Assembly: GCA_903970295.1 (NCBI GenBank)
Contig: CAJCHQ010000175.1
Coordinates: 1-8,143, forward strand
From: Bryobacterales bacterium
GTDB lineage: Bacteria > Cyanobacteriota > Vampirovibrionia > Obscuribacterales > Obscuribacteraceae
DNA length: 8,143 nt
Reading direction: 5' to 3'
Of the stretch, positions 5,594 to 8,143 are shown in pieces. The stretch's first letter is position 1. Each line of letters opens with the position of its first letter. The position numbers and the translations under genes were made by a program. Under the pieces are notes generated by a model. That model was not told where the DNA came from, did not search any database, and saw only the letters and a list, made by a program, of their open reading frames with translations.

Positions 5594-5667
5594 TGGGCCA
5601 TCCTGGACTCGAACCAGGGACCTCACCCTTATCAGGGGTGCGCTCTAGCCACCTGAGCTAATAGCCC
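5594..5667 (-). tRNA. tRNA-Ile, anticodon GAT
   Basis: This is a complete 74-base tRNA on the minus strand. The acceptor stem is GGGCTAT with ATGGCCC (one G:U pair), the D-arm GCTCAGGTGGCTAGAGC, the anticodon arm CACCC-CTGATAA-GGGTG, and the T-arm CCTGGTTCGAGTCCAGG; the discriminator is A. CCA is not encoded. It lies 200 bp downstream of tRNA-Ala(CGC) on the same strand and 46 bp beyond the end of the convergent SGNH-like gene. Confidence 0.96.
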
Positions 5668-5676
5668 GCGGAAGTC

Positions 5677-5682
5677 ATATTA
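5677..5682 (-). promoter_or_regulatory. Probable -10 element (TAATAT) of tRNA-Ile(GAT)
   Basis: On the minus strand TAATAT lies 9 bases before the mature tRNA 5' end. No good -35 hexamer stands at the matching distance. A 12-bp perfect palindrome (TCTGGCGCCAGA, 5699-5710) occupies about the place where one would be expected. Confidence 0.35.
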
Positions 5683-5867
5683 CCATTGTCGGGGTTTTTC
5701 TGGCGCCAGAATCGCCAAATTCTTCTTCACAAAGATAGAGAACAATAGTAGCTGGCATTTTCGTTGCCTGTTTCGAGGCACCATAGGCAGTGCCGGATCG
5801 CCACGCGAGTATGACCCGACTGACCGCTGGCGCCGCCCGAAAGACAAATTGAGATGGTCGGGAAAAT

Positions 5868-5940
5868 TGGAGATAAGGGGATTCGAACCCCTGACCTCAC
5901 GGGTGCGATCCGTGCGCTCTACCAACTGAGCTATATCCCC
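5868..5940 (-). tRNA. tRNA-Ala, anticodon CGC
   Basis: This is a complete 73-base tRNA on the minus strand. The acceptor stem GGGGATA with TATCTCC again contains the alanine identity pair G3:U70. The D-arm is GCTCAGTTGGTAGAGC, the anticodon arm CACGG-ATCGCAC-CCGTG, and the T-arm AGGGGTTCGAATCCCCT; the discriminator is A. CCA is not encoded. It reads the GCG codon and complements the TGC isoacceptor at 3983-4055. Confidence 0.96.
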
Positions 5941-5949
5941 GTTTCAGCA

Positions 5950-5955
5950 ATTATA
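5950..5955 (-). promoter_or_regulatory. Consensus -10 element (TATAAT) of tRNA-Ala(CGC)
   Basis: A perfect TATAAT on the minus strand lies 9 bases before the mature tRNA, giving a very short leader. The -35 region (GCGCCA at a 17-base spacing) is far from consensus. Confidence 0.45.
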
Positions 5956-6012
5956 GACGCAGTTGCCGGCTTGGCGCTTCTTTTTGTCATTTCTAAACTG
6001 GTTTAATCTTGC

Positions 6013-6948
6013 TCAGTGCGTCAGGTCGACCTTTTTCAGCTCTTCACTTTGCCGTCCGCCCAGGCGCGTTTGTGACTTGATTATCAAGAAGCCGCGTTTG
6101 ACGTTGGGCACTTTGAATGTGAATTCAGCAATACCGGATTTATCAGCCTTGATGTTTTTGAACTTCATATCGGTTTTAGCCGTGGTGCCTGTATTCAGAT
6201 ATATGCGGCACTGGGCTCCTGGGCAGCTGCGCACAGTCACTCGGGCGTCGGTACCCACTTTCATTTTGCTCTCGCAAACAATTTGTGCAGGAATTGCCAG
6301 GATGCGTCGCGACTGTTCCTTTGTTGCTGCCGTCTCCGCCCGTTTTAACTCATTTTTTCTTGCTTGTGCGAATTGAGATTGGGCGGCAATCTTGGCTTCC
6401 AATTCGGCGTGCGAGCGAGCTGCCTCCTGTGACTCTTCCGGTGAAAGGGGGTCGATTGCACTGTATCCCGTCGGTTGCATTTGCTCGGCTTTGATCACTC
6501 GCTTTTGCGCATCAGCATACGGTTTAGCCATTTTGTATTCGTTCTGAGCGTCGCGCGTCAGCTTGCTCATGCGGCTGCGCTTTTGCGCTTCGGTAAGCAG
6601 ACCCGGGGCCGGTTTTTCAAGCTGGGGAGGTCCGGTCAGCTTCGGACCATGGCGCGCTTTTGACGGCGGGCGCGAGAAAAAAGGCGTGAACCAGTTGTTT
6701 TGAGCAGGTGCGGTGTTTTTCTTATTCGGATTCTTCGTGTCGATCGAGCCATTGCCCGTGCTTTTTGCTTTCGATGGCTTCTGATCGGCAGGAGTTTTTG
6801 GGTCTGCAGTTGCTGATTGATCTGCAGTTGCTGATTGGTCCGCACTTTTCTCGTTGGACGCGCACAGACCCGCCGTGGACGCGATTGTGAATACGGTTAA
6901 GCTGGTAAATAGGCTGAGAACCAGGGTTTGCTCGAAATATGAACGCAT
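6013..6948 (-). CDS. Secreted protein with disordered repeat region, charged helical middle and C-terminal beta-rich domain
   Basis: The 311-residue protein begins with a signal peptide (hydrophobic ~8-28, probable cleavage after LCA at 28-30; the Cys context is not a good lipobox). Residues ~31-115 are low-complexity, rich in Ala, Ser, Lys and Pro, and include an exact DQSATA tandem repeat. Residues ~118-213 are charged and helical, possibly coiled coil. Residues ~215-311 alternate hydrophobic and polar residues as in an Ig-like beta domain (AEFTFKVPNVKRGFLIIKS) and contain Cys242 and Cys247 (SCPGAQC), which could form a disulfide outside the cytoplasm. Family and function are not recognised; an envelope or surface role is inference. 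GAGG lies 4 bases before the ATG. It follows tyrS on the same strand after 231 bp that hold a hairpin and an 18-bp palindrome, so it is probably transcribed separately. Confidence 0.75.
   Translation of the reverse strand: MRSYFEQTLVLSLFTSLTVFTIASTAGLCASNEKSADQSATADQSATADPKTPADQKPSKAKSTGNGSIDTKNPNKKNTAPAQNNWFTPFFSRPPSKARHGPKLTGPPQLEKPAPGLLTEAQKRSRMSKLTRDAQNEYKMAKPYADAQKRVIKAEQMQPTGYSAIDPLSPEESQEAARSHAELEAKIAAQSQFAQARKNELKRAETAATKEQSRRILAIPAQIVCESKMKVGTDARVTVRSCPGAQCRIYLNTGTTAKTDMKFKNIKADKSGIAEFTFKVPNVKRGFLIIKSQTRLGGRQSEELKKVDLTH
6803..6838 (-). repeat. 18-bp tandem repeat coding for DQSATA x2
   Basis: TCTGCAGTTGCTGATTGA is followed directly by a copy differing only in its last base (plus-strand notation). 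It encodes two DQSATA units of the disordered region of the secreted protein. The near-identity at DNA level points to a recent, in-frame duplication. Confidence 0.75.
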
Positions 6949-7062
6949 CTTTCCTCACATGGACTGCCAGCATATTACTCTTAGCCAGCCCGGCTGGGAA
7001 GGTTGCCAAGCGAGAATTTATGTATATTGCCCGTCCGCCCGACCTTTTGTTGCAGTCGTTGC

Positions 7063-7080
7063 TCAACCGATATCGGTTGA
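7063..7080. promoter_or_regulatory. Perfect 18-bp palindrome, probable operator
   Basis: TCAACCGATATCGGTTGA is its own reverse complement over all 18 bases. It lies 115 bp before the start of the secreted-protein gene and about 100 bp beyond the end of tyrS. It has no loop and no T-run, which favours a binding site for a dimeric regulator over a terminator. The regulator is not identifiable from the window. Confidence 0.45.
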
Positions 7081-7110
7081 CCTCCAGTCGAAGACAACTC
7101 GGCCACAGCT

Positions 7111-7150
7111 AAAATCTGTCAGAAAAAACCACCCCAAAAAAATCTGACAG
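7111..7150 (-). terminator. Possible terminator of tyrS
   Basis: On the minus strand CTGTCAGA and TCTGACAG pair perfectly (8 bp) around a 19-base T/G-rich loop, then ATTTTAGC follows. It begins 29 bases after the tyrS stop codon. The long loop and short T-tract make it weaker than the terminator at 3851-3884. Confidence 0.4.
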
Positions 7151-7179
7151 CGACAAATTTCACAAGCGTCCTGGGAGGA

Positions 7180-8143
7180 TTAACCGCAAATCAGCCGGCG
7201 GAAGTTGCGACGACCTACCTGCAACACTTTTTCGCTGCCCGCTTGGATTTCGACGACAAAGTTCGGATCTTTGATTTGTTCACCGTCGAGGCGAACGCCG
7301 CCCTCCATCGCCAGTCGCTTGGCTTCGCCGCCACTGGGAGCGAGTTTAGAGTCGACTAGCAAACGAAAAATCGCAGTCGGTTGTGCCACCGTATGTGATG
7401 GTATGTCGTCCGGTATCTGTTTCTGACTGTGCACCTGATCCCATCGGGCAAGAGCCGCTTCGGCTGCCGATTCTCCATGATATTGCCTGACCAATTGGGT
7501 GGCCAGGCGCAATTTTACATCCTTGGGATTGCCGCCTTTTTCCAGAAATTCTTTGATCGAGTCGACTTCGCGGCCTGTGAGCGTCGTCGTTAATTCGTAG
7601 TAGTTGATCAACAAATTGTCCGGAATGCGCATGGCTTTGCCAAACATATCATCGGGCGCTTCTTTCAAGCCGATGTAATTGTTGTACGACTTGGACATTT
7701 TCTTTTCGCCATCAGTGCCCACCAATAGGGGCAGAAGCATGGCCAGCTGCGGTTCCAGATTGTAGTGCGGCTGCAATTCGCGCCCTTGCAATATGTTGAA
7801 ACGTTGGTCGGTGCCACCAAGCTCGATATCAGCTTTGATTGCCACCGAATCGTAACCTTGCAAGAGCGGATAGAACAACTCGTGAAACGCAACGGGCAGC
7901 TGCTTTTCCAGCCGATCACCGAAAGCCTCTTTGGCGATCAATCGGTTGACTGTGACTTGACTGGCCAATTTGAGCCATTGCGACAAACCCATGTTGGCCA
8001 GCCAATCAGCGTTATTAGTCACTTCCGTCTTGGCCAAATCGAGGATCACACCCATTTGCGAAAGATAGTTCTGGGCATTATCCGCGACTTGCTGCTCGGT
8101 CAATTCGGGTCGCGTGGCATTGCGTCCCGATGGATCGCCGATG
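7180..8143 (-). CDS. tyrS: Tyrosine--tRNA ligase (KMSKS type), N-terminus outside the window
   Basis: This enzyme activates tyrosine with ATP and charges tRNA-Tyr in the cytoplasm. The window holds the last 320 residues and the frame is open to the right edge, so the start and the HIGH motif are missing. Visible landmarks are GDPSGRNATRPE at the edge (the class I TyrRS GDPTGR-like motif), ADIELGGTDQRFNILQGRELQ (tyrosine-pocket and dimer region), EKKMSKSYNN (ATP-binding KMSKS loop, about residues 146-155 of the fragment) and a C-terminal S4-like RNA-binding domain (GGEAKRLAMEGGVRLDG...VLQVGRRNFRRL). The KMSKS rather than KFGKS signature places it with the second bacterial TyrRS type (TyrZ-like). 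It ends in TAA at 7180-7182. Confidence 0.97.
   Translation of the reverse strand, partial: IGDPSGRNATRPELTEQQVADNAQNYLSQMGVILDLAKTEVTNNADWLANMGLSQWLKLASQVTVNRLIAKEAFGDRLEKQLPVAFHELFYPLLQGYDSVAIKADIELGGTDQRFNILQGRELQPHYNLEPQLAMLLPLLVGTDGEKKMSKSYNNYIGLKEAPDDMFGKAMRIPDNLLINYYELTTTLTGREVDSIKEFLEKGGNPKDVKLRLATQLVRQYHGESAAEAALARWDQVHSQKQIPDDIPSHTVAQPTAIFRLLVDSKLAPSGGEAKRLAMEGGVRLDGEQIKDPNFVVEIQAGSEKVLQVGRRNFRRLICG

Noticed and set aside
5680..5925. ORF reading RTREVRGSNPLISN across a tRNA
   Set aside because: This peptide is the familiar mistranslation of a tRNA gene; the same applies to the ORF at 3849-4049.
1..8143. CRISPR array, insertion sequence, integrase or rRNA
   Set aside because: I found no regularly spaced repeats, transposase or recombinase motifs, terminal inverted repeats or rRNA sequence on either strand.

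Overview
The window is bacterial and has two parts. Positions 1 to about 3980 look like accessory DNA. It holds short, mostly unrecognised genes on both strands, a broken retropepsin-like gene, duplicated gene ends and a phage-type small-terminase-like protein. From about 3983 to the end it looks like ordinary chromosome: three tRNA genes, a membrane-anchored SGNH-hydrolase-like protein, a secreted protein and tyrosyl-tRNA synthetase. None of the tRNA genes encodes its 3' CCA. Base composition is near balanced with C/G-leaning third positions. I cannot assign a taxon from this. A non-photosynthetic cyanobacterial-lineage (Obscuribacterales-like) host is only a guess.

Layout, accessory part: (a) 1-207 (+) is the C-terminal end of a gene starting upstream. 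It ends in an acidic tail finishing ENDAPF, and a diverged second copy of that tail lies at 253-300. (b) 320-553 (+) is a small unknown protein that overlaps the next gene by 20 bp. (c) 534-1045 (+) is a retropepsin-like aspartic protease with a DTA active site. It is split by a -1 frame change just where the conserved psi-loop (FLGRD) should follow. (d) 2317-1236 (-) carries a small ORF and then an AT-hook-bearing protein with a strong ribosome binding site. (e) 2461-3624 (+) is a two-gene unit: a Cys-rich unknown protein, then a double-helix-turn-helix protein resembling phage small terminase subunits. (f) 3625-3982 has no gene but several inverted repeats and a convincing terminator for the tRNA-Ala that follows.

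Layout, chromosomal part: tRNA-Ala(TGC) (-), the SGNH-like gene (+), tRNA-Ile(GAT) (-), tRNA-Ala(CGC) (-), a secreted protein with a disordered repeat and a C-terminal beta-rich domain (-), then the C-terminal 320 residues of tyrS (-), which runs off the right edge.

How it fits together: the accessory genes lie directly against the 3' end of tRNA-Ala(TGC), the usual side for integrated elements. They include a terminase-like gene but no visible large terminase, capsid or integrase. A phage remnant or a phage-satellite-like island ending at this tRNA is a reasonable working model. The window does not contain the other boundary, and I see no attachment-site duplication in it.
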